A stretch of 64,000 nucleotides of DNA from Clostridium manihotivorum (lineage in GTDB: Bacteria > Bacillota > Clostridia > Clostridiales > Clostridiaceae). Below the pieces are notes generated by a model. It was given only the letters and a program-made list of their open reading frames with translations, did no database searches and was not told the DNA's origin. How positions within the stretch are numbered: the stretch's first letter is position 1; the number at the start of each line of letters is the position of its first letter. Below, one piece after another: positions 33,062 to 42,835 of this stretch. The stretch covers positions 5,969,776-6,033,775 of the forward strand of contig NZ_CP025746.1 in assembly GCF_004015185.1 (NCBI RefSeq). The letters run 5' to 3'. The position numbers were made by a program, and so were the translations under genes.

Positions 33062-34432
33062 TTACAGTTTAAATTTAGTATTTAATTGAATCATTGACTT
33101 TAGTATCTCTCTATAAAAAACTTCACATAAATAAGAATAATCATTATTTAGATCTGCTTCTTTTAAAGCTTCATAGTAATAATCTTTATTTTCATATTTT
33201 AAGTAAACAGGAGGTAATCCTTTAATCTTAAATAGCCAATTTAACATAACCCTAGAACACCTGCCGTTTCCGTCAACAAATGGATGGATTACAGTAATTT
33301 TATGATGAATTTTCACGGCTTCTTCAACATATTCTGAAATAGACATACTATTCATTTTATTTATTAATTCTTTTAATTTTTCTTCTAGTTTTAACAGCTC
33401 ATTAATTATATTATTATAGTCAACTGTTTCAAATTTTGCTTCTGTGACAAAATTATTTGAGTTTCTTATTTTCCCTGCTGCTTCTGGGTATGGTGCAAAT
33501 TGAAAAAGCATAGTATGTAGCTTTAAAAGTTTAAAGATGCTAATTGGTTCTTCTGTTTCTAGTAAAAAATCATAGATAGATGCATGTCCAACAACTTCAA
33601 TTATATCTTTGTATTCAGATTTGCAATATTCACTGTTTTGCTTATAAATTCTAATATCTGTTAGAATTTCAGCAACATCCTCTCTATCAATATTTACCCC
33701 TTCAAGTCTATTTTCATTATAAATAAAATCATTCTTGAATTTATACCAAACAGCCTTACTTTCATTGCTGTAAAAATAATCGTAGGAATTTATTATATTT
33801 CTTAATAATAATGAATCATATTTTTTTAGTCCTAGCTCAATTCTCTTTTTATCAGGTTTAAATTTATTTATTCGTTTTTTTAGCTTTGAGGGTTCTATGT
33901 CTCCTTCTATTTTATTCAGCTTATAAGCTATATTAAATACACAAGCTTCAAAACTTACGCCAAAGTAATCAGCAATGTAAATAATATTTTCAAAATTTAC
34001 ATACCCATTATTTTCAAATTTGCCTACCTGTTTTTTTAATTCCTCTGTTGGCATTAATATTTCACTAGCAAATTTATCAGCATACTTTTCAATAGGACTT
34101 TTTTCTCTTCCATCAATTGGACATATAGAACTTTCATTTTTATCTTTTATATGATGGCACAGCTCATGTGCGGCTGTAAATCTTTGTCTTGTTACTGGTC
34201 TATTATTATTTATACCTACAATAGCTATATCATTCTCATCTTCAGGAACAATATAAATACCTTCTAAATCCTTAAAATCCCTAAATTGATAGACTACGTT
34301 CATCTGTTTTAAAATATCAAAAGGATCTATTGGATAAGAAGGTATTCCTTGAGAAAAATATATTTCTAAAACTTTCTTTGCAAGAATTTCTGGCTTGTGG
34401 AAATAGTCTGATAAATCTACACTACTAAACAT
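33062..34432 (-). CDS. ImmA/IrrE metalloprotease-Fic domain fusion
   Basis: 456 residues in two halves. N-terminal ImmA/IrrE domain (about 15-170): HELCHH (H89, E90, H93) in FTAAHELCHHIK and EKYADKFASEILMP. C-terminal Fic domain (about 250-440) with the full catalytic motif HPFVDGNGRCSR (His383), meaning AMP transfer chemistry should be possible. I see no clear inhibitory (S/T)xxxE(G/N) helix. The ATG overlaps the stop of the upstream HTH gene by 8 bases. Fic enzymes AMPylate proteins; with an HTH partner this looks like a toxin-antitoxin or damage/phage-triggered switch. Confidence 0.85.
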   Translation of the reverse strand: MFSSVDLSDYFHKPEILAKKVLEIYFSQGIPSYPIDPFDILKQMNVVYQFRDFKDLEGIYIVPEDENDIAIVGINNNRPVTRQRFTAAHELCHHIKDKNESSICPIDGREKSPIEKYADKFASEILMPTEELKKQVGKFENNGYVNFENIIYIADYFGVSFEACVFNIAYKLNKIEGDIEPSKLKKRINKFKPDKKRIELGLKKYDSLLLRNIINSYDYFYSNESKAVWYKFKNDFIYNENRLEGVNIDREDVAEILTDIRIYKQNSEYCKSEYKDIIEVVGHASIYDFLLETEEPISIFKLLKLHTMLFQFAPYPEAAGKIRNSNNFVTEAKFETVDYNNIINELLKLEEKLKELINKMNSMSISEYVEEAVKIHHKITVIHPFVDGNGRCSRVMLNWLFKIKGLPPVYLKYENKDYYYEALKEADLNNDYSYLCEVFYREILKSMIQLNTKFKL

Positions 34433-34754
34433 TTGCTATAAGTCTCTCTTTTATTTTTTTCTTGAATTCAATTAGATTCATTATTTCTTCTTTATCTATA
34501 TCCGAAAGACTAGAAAATGCTCTTGCAAACATTTTGGTTTCTTTGGTATTGTCCTGATCATAAACTAATTCATCTAAGGTTACTCCATATAATTCAGCGA
34601 ATTGCTTTAATTCATCTGCTGTTATTTTTCTACTTCCCGTTTCGATAGCTGTTATAGTGGTTCTATGCACCTTCATTACATCGGCAACATATTCTTGTGA
34701 AAGTCCTAAGTTTTTTCTAGCTTGTTTAAGCCTTTCATTTAACTTATTTGACAT
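34425..34754 (-). CDS. XRE-family HTH regulator paired with the ImmA-Fic gene
   Basis: 109 residues from ATG (MSNKLNERLKQARKNLGLSQ), AAAGGA lying about ten bases upstream. The helix-turn-helix is LSQEYVADVMKVHRTTITAI at about 17-40, followed by a short helical tail. It overlaps the ImmA-Fic gene by 8 bases and so is translated with it. It probably represses its own promoter and may be the substrate of the ImmA domain. The inverted repeat at 34809-34835 is a possible operator. Confidence 0.82.
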   Translation of the reverse strand: MSNKLNERLKQARKNLGLSQEYVADVMKVHRTTITAIETGSRKITADELKQFAELYGVTLDELVYDQDNTKETKMFARAFSSLSDIDKEEIMNLIEFKKKIKERLIANV

Positions 34755-34808
34755 ACCTCTCACTTCCTTTCACTATTATTATATGCAATTTAGATTGTTT
34801 TCGCAACA

Positions 34809-34835
34809 AAAAATGTTATATATTCTAACATTTTT
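34809..34835. terminator. Inverted repeat upstream of the HTH/ImmA-Fic pair
   Basis: Perfect 10-base arms AAAAATGTTA and TAACATTTTT with a 7-base loop, followed by T on either strand. It could end the defence operon or be the HTH operator. Confidence 0.6.
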
Positions 34836-34879
34836 ATCGTTACCATCTTATTTTAAATTTATACAATGTTCCTATAATT

Positions 34880-35077
34880 CTATATAATGCACTTTTTACA
34901 AGTTCTTATTTCTCTATCCTTAAGTGTATTTGTAAATTTTTCTGCTTCATCAAAACTTGAAAATTCCCCATGCCATTTTCCATTTCTATCTCCATGAATA
35001 TTCTTATTATTACCTTTTCCATGGTTACAAAATACACAGCTATCTTTGTGAATTACTGCTTTTTTTCTGCTACCCAA
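34880..35077 (-). CDS. Small Cys-rich (zinc-ribbon-like) protein
   Basis: 65 residues from a TTG. It contains CVFCNHGKGNN near the start and CKKC at the end, a spacing that could bind zinc. The middle (FSSFDEAEKFTNTLKDREIR) is helical. It overlaps the 3' end of the upstream nuclease-like gene by 25 bases in another frame and has only a weak ribosome binding site, so expression would depend on coupling. Function unknown; it ends the defence transcript. Confidence 0.45.
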   Translation of the reverse strand: MGSRKKAVIHKDSCVFCNHGKGNNKNIHGDRNGKWHGEFSSFDEAEKFTNTLKDREIRTCKKCII

Positions 35078-35763
35078 TTTTCATAAACCCAATATTTATT
35101 AGTAACACTTGTTATATCTTTGCTATTTTCTACTTCAACAATAAGAATTTTAAATTTCCCCCATTTTTCATCACTAATACTACTATAGTCCTGCCAGTTT
35201 AATTTATAGTTTCCCTGCAGCAATAAAGATTCTTCTCTGCCCTTTTTAGTTCCTATTCCTGCTGCTTCTCCCCATTTAAGTTCACCTGATTTTATTTCAT
35301 CTTCATTTATCCTAAAATCCCTATCACAGGTTTCCTTAGCGAAGGACTTTGTCCAATAACTACAGTCATTAGTTAGAAAAATAGCATACCCCTTCTTATA
35401 TTCATTATGGTTATAAATGAGTTTTTCAATTCTCATAACATCCTTTAAGAAATCATATCTTCTTATATCTTGTGCTCCATGATTTTTTAATAAATATCTT
35501 TCTCTATCTACAATAGTATCACAAGCAGCAGTTACATATTTTAACTCTATAGGATAAAACTCATCCTCTTCTTTAAGAAGAATATCAATATGCATAGATG
35601 GATCAATATGTGCAGGAGAGTATTCTAATCTAACATCACTTTTGGGCATATGCCTTTGCAGCTCCCAAGAAAGTGCAAACTGAAAGTCTGCCTCCGAAAA
35701 AAAGATTTTTCTTTTATTACTCAAGGAATTTATTGTGGTTATTATATTTTGTTTTGAAAGCAT
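35053..35763 (-). CDS. PD-(D/E)XK-like nuclease-fold protein
   Basis: 236 residues. The order of Glu25 in a helix (FSEADFQFALSWEL), Asp60 (MHIDILLKEE) and Glu73-Leu-Lys75 (YPIELKYV) fits the PD-(D/E)XK nuclease fold, as does the mixed strand pattern. No closer family was recognised. The ATG has AGAGAGGT upstream, 20 bases after the HD-DUF429 gene, so the two are cotranscribed. Possible effector or additional nuclease of the defence operon. Confidence 0.55.
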   Translation of the reverse strand: MLSKQNIITTINSLSNKRKIFFSEADFQFALSWELQRHMPKSDVRLEYSPAHIDPSMHIDILLKEEDEFYPIELKYVTAACDTIVDRERYLLKNHGAQDIRRYDFLKDVMRIEKLIYNHNEYKKGYAIFLTNDCSYWTKSFAKETCDRDFRINEDEIKSGELKWGEAAGIGTKKGREESLLLQGNYKLNWQDYSSISDEKWGKFKILIVEVENSKDITSVTNKYWVYENWVAEKKQ

Positions 35764-35783
35764 TTATAATACCTCTCTTAAAT

Positions 35784-37049
35784 TTAATCAGCATAAACCA
35801 TCTGCATAAATAGTCCTCTGCTATCCTTCATTGGATTTCCTGGTATAGTTTTAAATCCATTTTTATATCCAAGCATTCCAGTAATAGCAAGACATAGTGC
35901 ATCTATGATATCATCCTTAATCCCTTTCAACTTGTCATGAGAATATAGTACTTCTCTAATTTCATCAGTCTTCTCATAATAGCGGCTTAATACCTCAAAT
36001 CTTCTATCTATTCCTTCTTCTGTTTTCTTGTTTTCAAAAATAGGCATTGCCATTGTTCCGTCAAAATTAAGCATTGCAAAACAGATTTCTGGATGGCTTT
36101 CTAAAAGCCTATTTTTATACTCTGGTGCATTATTTAAAAATTCATCTATCTCTTTTATTTTGCTGCAAATAGAAAAAGACTGTTTGCTTAAACCTTTTCC
36201 TAATACATCTCTGTTTATTTCATTAGCCTTGCAGTAATCATCTTCATACACAGCTTGTCTACATGGCACTGTAAATATACAAGATGATCTTGAAGATAAT
36301 ATTTTTCTTCCTTCTGTTTCCGGTCTTATATCATATGTATTTTCAGGAAGTCCAATAGGCATATCTATTAAAATAGTATTACTATCACTATATTTTCCAC
36401 ATATTTCTTCTATATTTTTAAAAACATTAATATCAAAATCATTATCTGTTATATTTACTGCTACATAACCATATTTACAGCCATCAACACCAACAAAACT
36501 ATTCTTAGTATCAGATTTATTTAAGTTTTCAAAGGCATATATAAATTCACTTTCAACATTTTTAAAATCTCTTTGTGAAAAGTTATGTTTCATAGCTATA
36601 AAAGGCTCTTCATCAAATATTTTTTCATCCATAAGCTCTATAAATTCATAGTATAGCATTGCATCATCAATTTCTCTTATCTTATCTATTTCATCTTCTG
36701 TTAAATTAATAAGTCCAAATTTCTCGTATATTACCTTTTGAAGCTTTTCTTCTATAACAAAATACTGTGATAAATTCTTTTTAACAGGTCTAGTTAAATC
36801 TGAAATATAGCTTTCACTGGCATCATGTAAAAGACAGCCAAGCTGAACTCTCTTTGAATATCTTCTAATTTTTGCTTCCTTATAACAATTAACAGAATGC
36901 TGAGCTACAGAATAAAAGTGCTTAAAATGCCCATTTGCTCTTGTCATCAAAGAAAGAGCATGGGCTATATCTTCAATTTTTATATCTTTCATTAATGGTT
37001 CTAAAGGATAAAATTTAGTTTTTGTATAGGTTAAAATATAATCGGACAT
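35784..37049 (-). CDS. HD-domain hydrolase fused to a DUF429 RNase H-like domain
   Basis: 421 residues. N-terminal HD domain (about 1-175) with SVAQHSVNC (His51) and LLHDASESYISD (His75, Asp76), typical of YfbR-like nucleotidases/phosphohydrolases. C-terminal DUF429 domain (about 183-420) starts FVGVDGCKYGYVAV and ends with KDDIIDALCLAITG, the acidic residues of a predicted RNase H-fold nuclease. IDMPIGLP and SSRSSCIFTVPCR also match that family. A fusion of nucleotide hydrolase and nuclease fits a defence effector. It follows drmC by 17 bases, with GGGGAG before the ATG. Confidence 0.75.
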   Translation of the reverse strand: MSDYILTYTKTKFYPLEPLMKDIKIEDIAHALSLMTRANGHFKHFYSVAQHSVNCYKEAKIRRYSKRVQLGCLLHDASESYISDLTRPVKKNLSQYFVIEEKLQKVIYEKFGLINLTEDEIDKIREIDDAMLYYEFIELMDEKIFDEEPFIAMKHNFSQRDFKNVESEFIYAFENLNKSDTKNSFVGVDGCKYGYVAVNITDNDFDINVFKNIEEICGKYSDSNTILIDMPIGLPENTYDIRPETEGRKILSSRSSCIFTVPCRQAVYEDDYCKANEINRDVLGKGLSKQSFSICSKIKEIDEFLNNAPEYKNRLLESHPEICFAMLNFDGTMAMPIFENKKTEEGIDRRFEVLSRYYEKTDEIREVLYSHDKLKGIKDDIIDALCLAITGMLGYKNGFKTIPGNPMKDSRGLFMQMVYAD

Positions 37050-37066
37050 ATTTTGTTCTCCCCTCT

Positions 37067-37759
37067 TTATATCTTTTCAAACACCTTCTGCCTCTTAAGC
37101 TCTTTTAGCATCCCCTCAACTAATTCTGCTTTTTTAAAAGACTCTATAACTGTGCCCATTTCAATATTTCCTTCAATTCCATGATAAGATAGATTTGAAG
37201 AAGAAATAAAAGTTTTATAGGAATCTATAACTATTACTTTGGCATGAAGAGCTGCCATCTTGTCTTTTGTGTTTTTGTTATAATCATAAATATTTAAATA
37301 CCTACTCTTATACAATAAAAGCTTATCTAAATGCTCTTTTTTATTCTCAAAATCATTAAGATAGAAATTTACATATATACCTTGTCTACTTTTATTAACT
37401 ATCTCATCAAATAGTTCTATAGCATAGTCGGATATTGAGTAACCTGTTAAAGTTATACTCTTCTCCGCACTAAATATTAATTCTTTTATGATTGCACTGG
37501 TCTTTCTGGCATTTAATTTGAAACTATTTGGTGCTGTTATTACAATCTCAACCTTTTCAGTATTTTTATAATTATATAAACCAATTGCAACTTGAAGTAA
37601 TCTATTTGCTTCTTCAACAGATAGATTGGGGAATCTCTTATTAATTTCTATAAGAGATTCCTTAAAATTCAAGTTAAAATCCAAAGTATCATTAATTTTT
37701 TCAATATCTGATACAATGGTTTCTATAAGAAGTGCTTCACTTATACTTCCATTCCACAT
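37067..37759 (-). CDS. drmC: DISARM protein DrmC, phospholipase D-like
   Basis: 230 residues. One PLD catalytic motif, LHAKVIVIDSYKTFISSSNL (HxKxxxxD, near residue 174), sits in a PLD-fold domain of about 95-225; the N-terminal third is helical. A single HKD motif suggests dimer action, as in Nuc-type PLD nucleases. The gene overlaps drmB's end by 19 bases. DrmC accompanies DrmA and DrmB in DISARM systems, where it is often dispensable for protection. The assignment rests on PLD domain, length and position. Confidence 0.75.
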   Translation of the reverse strand: MWNGSISEALLIETIVSDIEKINDTLDFNLNFKESLIEINKRFPNLSVEEANRLLQVAIGLYNYKNTEKVEIVITAPNSFKLNARKTSAIIKELIFSAEKSITLTGYSISDYAIELFDEIVNKSRQGIYVNFYLNDFENKKEHLDKLLLYKSRYLNIYDYNKNTKDKMAALHAKVIVIDSYKTFISSSNLSYHGIEGNIEMGTVIESFKKAELVEGMLKELKRQKVFEKI

Positions 37760-39504
37760 AATTCTTTCACCAAATCTTTAAAATAACTACAATCTCCGTC
37801 TATAGCTAAAGGTACAACAAGTTTTCTATCTAATAATCTGTTTCCATTTTCACAGGCTGTTTCTGAAATCATTGCACAAGAATGACAAGCGGCACCATTT
37901 AATCTTTCATCAGAAGGCTCATTTGCCATACATTCTGGGTCTGTTGTACAGGTCAATGCATTTTCCAATGCCTGTTTTAACAGTTTATTAAAACTTCTTA
38001 TTTCACCCATTTCAACTAATCCACCTAAAGATCCTTCTTTATCAGCACTTCCAGTATAAAGTAATACGCCACACATGTTTTCACTACTGTATATTCTCTC
38101 TTTAATCGCAGAGGATGAATAACCGCAAAGCATAGCCATTTCCTTAATCATTAAATGAGCAAAAGTATGTAAGAGAACGTATTCCGCATTTCTTTCCTTA
38201 AATTTTGTCCATCCCCTCGATTGACAAAATTCGCTGTAATAACTCTTATATTTTTCCGATAATTTTTGAGTTTTTAGATTTTGATTCCATTCTTTAACTG
38301 TTTCTTTATTAAACTCAATAAAAATCCCTTCACCATTTATTTCAACTGCTGGAAGCCAAGGTTCTACTTTACTTTTTGTTAGCGGCACTATATTTTTAGG
38401 ATCATCTACTTCTGGTTCAGGGGCTTCCATTCTCATAAAACCTAGTAATACCATTACTTCTCTTAATCTATGAACTTTAATAATTCTAGAAAAATATTTT
38501 GATAGATAATTAGGAACGGCTTCTTCCTCTGCTTTAAAGTATTTTACATTTGTTTGGTATATCATATCATCATGATGAGTGATTGCTGCATATTCCATTT
38601 CTTTAATCTCAGTAAACTCTTTTATTTTTTCATCTCTTTTTTTAACTGCAGCATTAAATTCTTCTCTTGAGCATCTTTCTTTAAAATACTTCTCATAAAC
38701 TTTTGTTACTCCCATTTCACCAAAATCATCCCTATAATTGATAATGTCCCTGTAGTGCTCATCAACTAATGAATATAATGGATTTATCCAAGGTGGAATT
38801 GATATTGCACTTCTTATTACAGAAAAATAAACGTTAGAAGCTCCACGCTGTGATGGAATAACTTGTTTTTTACATGTAGAATATACTCCTTTGGAATTTT
38901 TAATTACTCTTGGATTATGAGGATGTCTACCACTGCATTTTAACTCTCTAAAATTATCTGGACTTGTTGCCCCACTCATGTTCCTAGAAGCTCCACATTC
39001 ACATTGAACAATTAATTCTGCCAAAGAAGATGTGTTTCCAGTAGAAATTAATTTCATACTTTTTTTACAAGTAGTTTCTCCTTTATGAACCCACCATCTC
39101 CAAGGAAAATCATCAAGATGTCCGTCAGTACATGCCGTAATAAATCTGGCAGGATATGCTTTAAAACCACATAAAGGACACACTGGACCGTTTTGAATAT
39201 ATTTATCTAAGTTAAAATTTTCTGTAATGTCAAATAAGTTATTGCACCTACTATTAGAACAAACATGATAGCTTGGAAATGATACTACTGGAATATCCCC
39301 AATAAAAGAAGCTTTAGGTGTTTTAAAAAAATCCACTCCTAAGTAAGAAGCTAATCTTGAATCATATATTGTTTTTCCATAAGATGTCCAATAATTAATA
39401 TCTAAGACTGTTACCGAATCATTAAGAGCATCTAATATGGAGCCTGGACCAAAAGTTGTTATTAATTGGTTAGGTCTTAATTCACCCAGTTTATTTATTT
39501 TCAT
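37741..39504 (-). CDS. drmB: DISARM protein DrmB (DUF1998)
   Basis: 587 residues from the ATG with GAGGAGG nine bases upstream (MKINKLGELRPNQLITTFGP); an earlier ATG lies inside drmA. The N-terminus RPNQLITTFGPGSILDAL is a DrmB hallmark, followed by zinc-type Cys clusters (CNNLFD, CPLCGF, CECGASRN). The C-terminal DUF1998 region contains LHTFAHLMIKEMAMLCGYSS and GAACHSCAMISETACENGNR. In class 2 DISARM, DrmB forms a stable complex with the helicase DrmA that binds unmethylated phage DNA. The start overlaps drmA by 14 bases. Confidence 0.88.
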   Translation of the reverse strand: MKINKLGELRPNQLITTFGPGSILDALNDSVTVLDINYWTSYGKTIYDSRLASYLGVDFFKTPKASFIGDIPVVSFPSYHVCSNSRCNNLFDITENFNLDKYIQNGPVCPLCGFKAYPARFITACTDGHLDDFPWRWWVHKGETTCKKSMKLISTGNTSSLAELIVQCECGASRNMSGATSPDNFRELKCSGRHPHNPRVIKNSKGVYSTCKKQVIPSQRGASNVYFSVIRSAISIPPWINPLYSLVDEHYRDIINYRDDFGEMGVTKVYEKYFKERCSREEFNAAVKKRDEKIKEFTEIKEMEYAAITHHDDMIYQTNVKYFKAEEEAVPNYLSKYFSRIIKVHRLREVMVLLGFMRMEAPEPEVDDPKNIVPLTKSKVEPWLPAVEINGEGIFIEFNKETVKEWNQNLKTQKLSEKYKSYYSEFCQSRGWTKFKERNAEYVLLHTFAHLMIKEMAMLCGYSSSAIKERIYSSENMCGVLLYTGSADKEGSLGGLVEMGEIRSFNKLLKQALENALTCTTDPECMANEPSDERLNGAACHSCAMISETACENGNRLLDRKLVVPLAIDGDCSYFKDLVKELCGMEV

Positions 39505-42500
39505 TCTTATTAGCCTCCTCTGTAAAATAATAAAGTGCCGATGAACTTTCAACTTCTCTCATTGAATTAAGTGTAGGTTTTTCTTTAGCAGTACAATATT
39601 CGTTGTAATAATTTAACAATCTATTATACTTTTCAGTATTTTTAATATAATAATATAACTCTTTTTCTTCTTTTGATAAACATTTCCAATCTTCAATAAA
39701 TTGATTGATTTCAAAAGATGTATCTTCTTTTGCCTTAGCTGATACTACCTTAAGCCTTTCTATTATTACTTTCTTTGTTTCTTCTATTATTTCATTTTCA
39801 ATATCACAAATACTATTTGCTCCTTTGTTAGCAGCCATAACTTCATTTTTTAATCTTAATAAAGCTACAACTATTGCATGAAGAACTCTATCTCTTGCAC
39901 GAGCAGAAAATGGTGTTGCAGTAGTTCCTTCTACATATCTATACATATGTGAGTGGAACCCTTTAAAGTTTTCATAGTGAGATAAATCCCTCGGTCTATA
40001 TGGATTATAAATGGTAACTACAAGTCCAGGAAACCTTCTTCCTATACGGCTTGTGGCTTGAATATATTCAGAATTCTGCTTAGGTTGTCCCATTACAGTC
40101 ATTAACCCAAGTCTATCAACATCCATACCAACTGCAATCATATTTGTAGCTATTGCAACATCTAAACATTCTTCATTGTCATGGGATAGAGTTAATTGTT
40201 CTAATAGTTCTGCAATCTTATAAGAAGATATACGTGAGGTAATTTCTTTTGTTCTCTTTAAGAATCTTTCCTGATTATATCTATATCTTTTCTTTATTCT
40301 TTTTATTCTCTTAGGAATGTCATCCTGTAATAACCTTACAGTACCACCTAATTCTCTTATACTATTAAAATAACCAATTAAAGTATAATAAGGATCTATA
40401 AATTCTTTATACTCTTCATCATTTAATAACTCCTTAACTGTTTGAAGCAGCACTGCATATATTCTAAGTACAGTAGTTTTCATTGATTGCCCACTGGCAC
40501 AAACTGAACAATATTTTCTAAAGGGCTTATCAGCTAAACTAATTTCTTTAATAAAATAACTATCTCCAATATCAAAACCACTTGGTGGAAATTGAGAGAA
40601 ACTATTCCTTCCATATAAGCATCTTATTTGTTCATCTGCGTTTTTTATAGTTGCTGTGGAAACTATGTATTTAGGTAATATTTTCTTTCCATTCCTTGTA
40701 AATGAACACATTTCTTCTATTACAGTTTCATAACCTCCATAAATTGTTCCGAGAGGACCTGTTATAAGATGCAATTCATCTTGAACTATAAGTTCTGGTG
40801 GATAGAATTGTCTTGTTTCAACAACTTTAGCTGCACTTAAATTTTCTTTTTTATTATGGCGATTTGGATGGTCTTCTCCACAAGCTATATATCCATGCCT
40901 TTCACAAACTCTATCTGTTCTACCGAAGATTAATCCAGTTTTTTCATCCCAAGGAAGCCTTGCAAACTTATCTACTGTTGAAATAATTACCGTTGGGCAT
41001 TTTCTATAAATTTCTTCATCTACAATATAAACTGGTATTGGCTTTTCTTTATATTTATAAAAATAGCAATTAGCATCGTGACAATAAATATTTACTTCTC
41101 CTTTTTCAATATCAATTTCATAATCCTCTCTATATATTTCACTCCCACAGAAAGGACAAGTAATAATTTGCTTAGTAAGTTTATTTACGGCTTTATCACT
41201 AGCTGTTGGATCTTCTTTATTAAACTTAAATTCATTAAAACTATTTGGAGTTACTCCACCTCCAACCCAAAATCCTATTGAAATTGGTGATTTACCATAA
41301 TCATTTTCATTTTTACTTCTAATCATCTCTGCTGCACATATCATTTTGGTTAATCTATCACGTTGTTGAGTGGTTAAAAGTCTTAATGTATATCTTAAAA
41401 TAACTGTTACTCCACCATCTTTTTCAAATTCTTTTTCATTACTTGCAGTTAATCTTCTATGTCCAATTACAAATGCAATCAATCCTAAATAAGCCTCAGT
41501 TTTTCCTCCTCCAGTTGGGAAGTAAAGCAAGTCAACATTTTTTCGTTCATTATCTATAGGATTTATACATCCAGAAATATTTAAAAGTATAAATGCTATT
41601 TGGAATGGTCTCCATTTGCTATGATCTTTTTTGCAAAATTCTTCATCTCTAAAACTACACTTTATACCGCTACCATATTTTTTTGAGAATTCACTCATTC
41701 CTCTTTGCAAATACATACATTGGTTCATAAAGCAAAAGGCTTTAAAAGCATAATCATTGCTTTCTATTTGCTCTATACCTTTAGAAATTCTATTATAAGC
41801 TTCTAGGCATGAATTTATAATCTTATCTCCTCTGTCTCTAAACCCCTCTTCTTGCATTTTGAAATTACTTTTTAAAGCATTAATCCATTTAAAATAATCA
41901 CTATTTAAAGCTTTTAATCTGCTAATTGTTTTAGCTTTATTTGAAGGCTTAGCCATAAACTTCATAGAAAAATAATCTTCTGAAAATCCTTCAAGATTTG
42001 GACTAACAGAAGCAATTTCATGTTCAGGTATAAAAACAGTTTTAACCTCTATAGCCTTGTCTCCTTCTGATTTAGTCCAATCTGCAGCACACCCATTGCC
42101 ACGAGCATAAATTGGTCTTTTTTCATAATAAAACTCATCTTCTATTTCAATGTCTCTGCAAAGATGTTCCGGTTCAAAAACTGGTTGATTGTCTATTCCT
42201 GAAACTATGAGTTCTGCTTGAAACATCACATTTTCAAAATCTCTTTCATCACAGGTCTCTTTCCCATTAACCAAATAAACTGCAACTAATTTCGCACCAC
42301 TCTTAAGCCTTATTTGTGATGATTTAATTTTAATAGATGAATCATCTTTTAGTGCTATTTCTATATTCTTATTTTTATCTCCTATATCAAGAATAAGTTC
42401 TTCTTCCTTTGGAATACGTATAAAAACAGTCCTACCAGTTTTCTTTTTATTTTCTTCATCATTATCTTTATCTGGTTTTATCTTATCTTTATAATATTGT

Positions 42501-42835
42501 CCCCATTTTACTTTAACTTTTAATTTTTCTATGTCACTATTAACATAAAATCTTATTCCCATAGAAGATTGAAGCTTGAACTTAGCTCCAACCATCTCTT
42601 CTATTTCGTCTTCTTCATCATCTATATATTCTTCATCCATTGCTGACATAAAATCATTATTCTCATATTCCACATCAGGAGATACAGAAATTTTCCTAGG
42701 ATATAGCATTCCTGTTATATAACTGCTTAGTGGTGATTCATCTAACTTCTCTTCTTCTTCCAAAGGCCCCATTAAGTCAATTCTTAAAGCGTCAAGTAGC
42801 TTATCCCTAACTTTACTATAAGATTTATCACTCAT
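39491..42835 (-). CDS. drmA: DISARM helicase DrmA
   Basis: 1114 residues from the ATG with GGAGG upstream (MSDKSYSKVRDKLLDALRID). Superfamily 2 helicase: Walker A YFPTGGGKTEAYLG (about 440-446), motif II as VQDELHLITGP (about 685-689), motif III VSTATIKNADEQI, and late motifs IATNMIAVGMDVDRLG and QATSRIGRRFPGL. A Cys-rich insert (CPFCGSE...CHDANC, about 560-590) may bind zinc. The N-terminal 400 residues are the DrmA-specific region. DrmA is the ATP-driven core of DISARM. It overlaps res by 8 bases and drmB by 14. Confidence 0.87.
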   Translation of the reverse strand: MSDKSYSKVRDKLLDALRIDLMGPLEEEEKLDESPLSSYITGMLYPRKISVSPDVEYENNDFMSAMDEEYIDDEEDEIEEMVGAKFKLQSSMGIRFYVNSDIEKLKVKVKWGQYYKDKIKPDKDNDEENKKKTGRTVFIRIPKEEELILDIGDKNKNIEIALKDDSSIKIKSSQIRLKSGAKLVAVYLVNGKETCDERDFENVMFQAELIVSGIDNQPVFEPEHLCRDIEIEDEFYYEKRPIYARGNGCAADWTKSEGDKAIEVKTVFIPEHEIASVSPNLEGFSEDYFSMKFMAKPSNKAKTISRLKALNSDYFKWINALKSNFKMQEEGFRDRGDKIINSCLEAYNRISKGIEQIESNDYAFKAFCFMNQCMYLQRGMSEFSKKYGSGIKCSFRDEEFCKKDHSKWRPFQIAFILLNISGCINPIDNERKNVDLLYFPTGGGKTEAYLGLIAFVIGHRRLTASNEKEFEKDGGVTVILRYTLRLLTTQQRDRLTKMICAAEMIRSKNENDYGKSPISIGFWVGGGVTPNSFNEFKFNKEDPTASDKAVNKLTKQIITCPFCGSEIYREDYEIDIEKGEVNIYCHDANCYFYKYKEKPIPVYIVDEEIYRKCPTVIISTVDKFARLPWDEKTGLIFGRTDRVCERHGYIACGEDHPNRHNKKENLSAAKVVETRQFYPPELIVQDELHLITGPLGTIYGGYETVIEEMCSFTRNGKKILPKYIVSTATIKNADEQIRCLYGRNSFSQFPPSGFDIGDSYFIKEISLADKPFRKYCSVCASGQSMKTTVLRIYAVLLQTVKELLNDEEYKEFIDPYYTLIGYFNSIRELGGTVRLLQDDIPKRIKRIKKRYRYNQERFLKRTKEITSRISSYKIAELLEQLTLSHDNEECLDVAIATNMIAVGMDVDRLGLMTVMGQPKQNSEYIQATSRIGRRFPGLVVTIYNPYRPRDLSHYENFKGFHSHMYRYVEGTTATPFSARARDRVLHAIVVALLRLKNEVMAANKGANSICDIENEIIEETKKVIIERLKVVSAKAKEDTSFEINQFIEDWKCLSKEEKELYYYIKNTEKYNRLLNYYNEYCTAKEKPTLNSMREVESSSALYYFTEEANKNENK

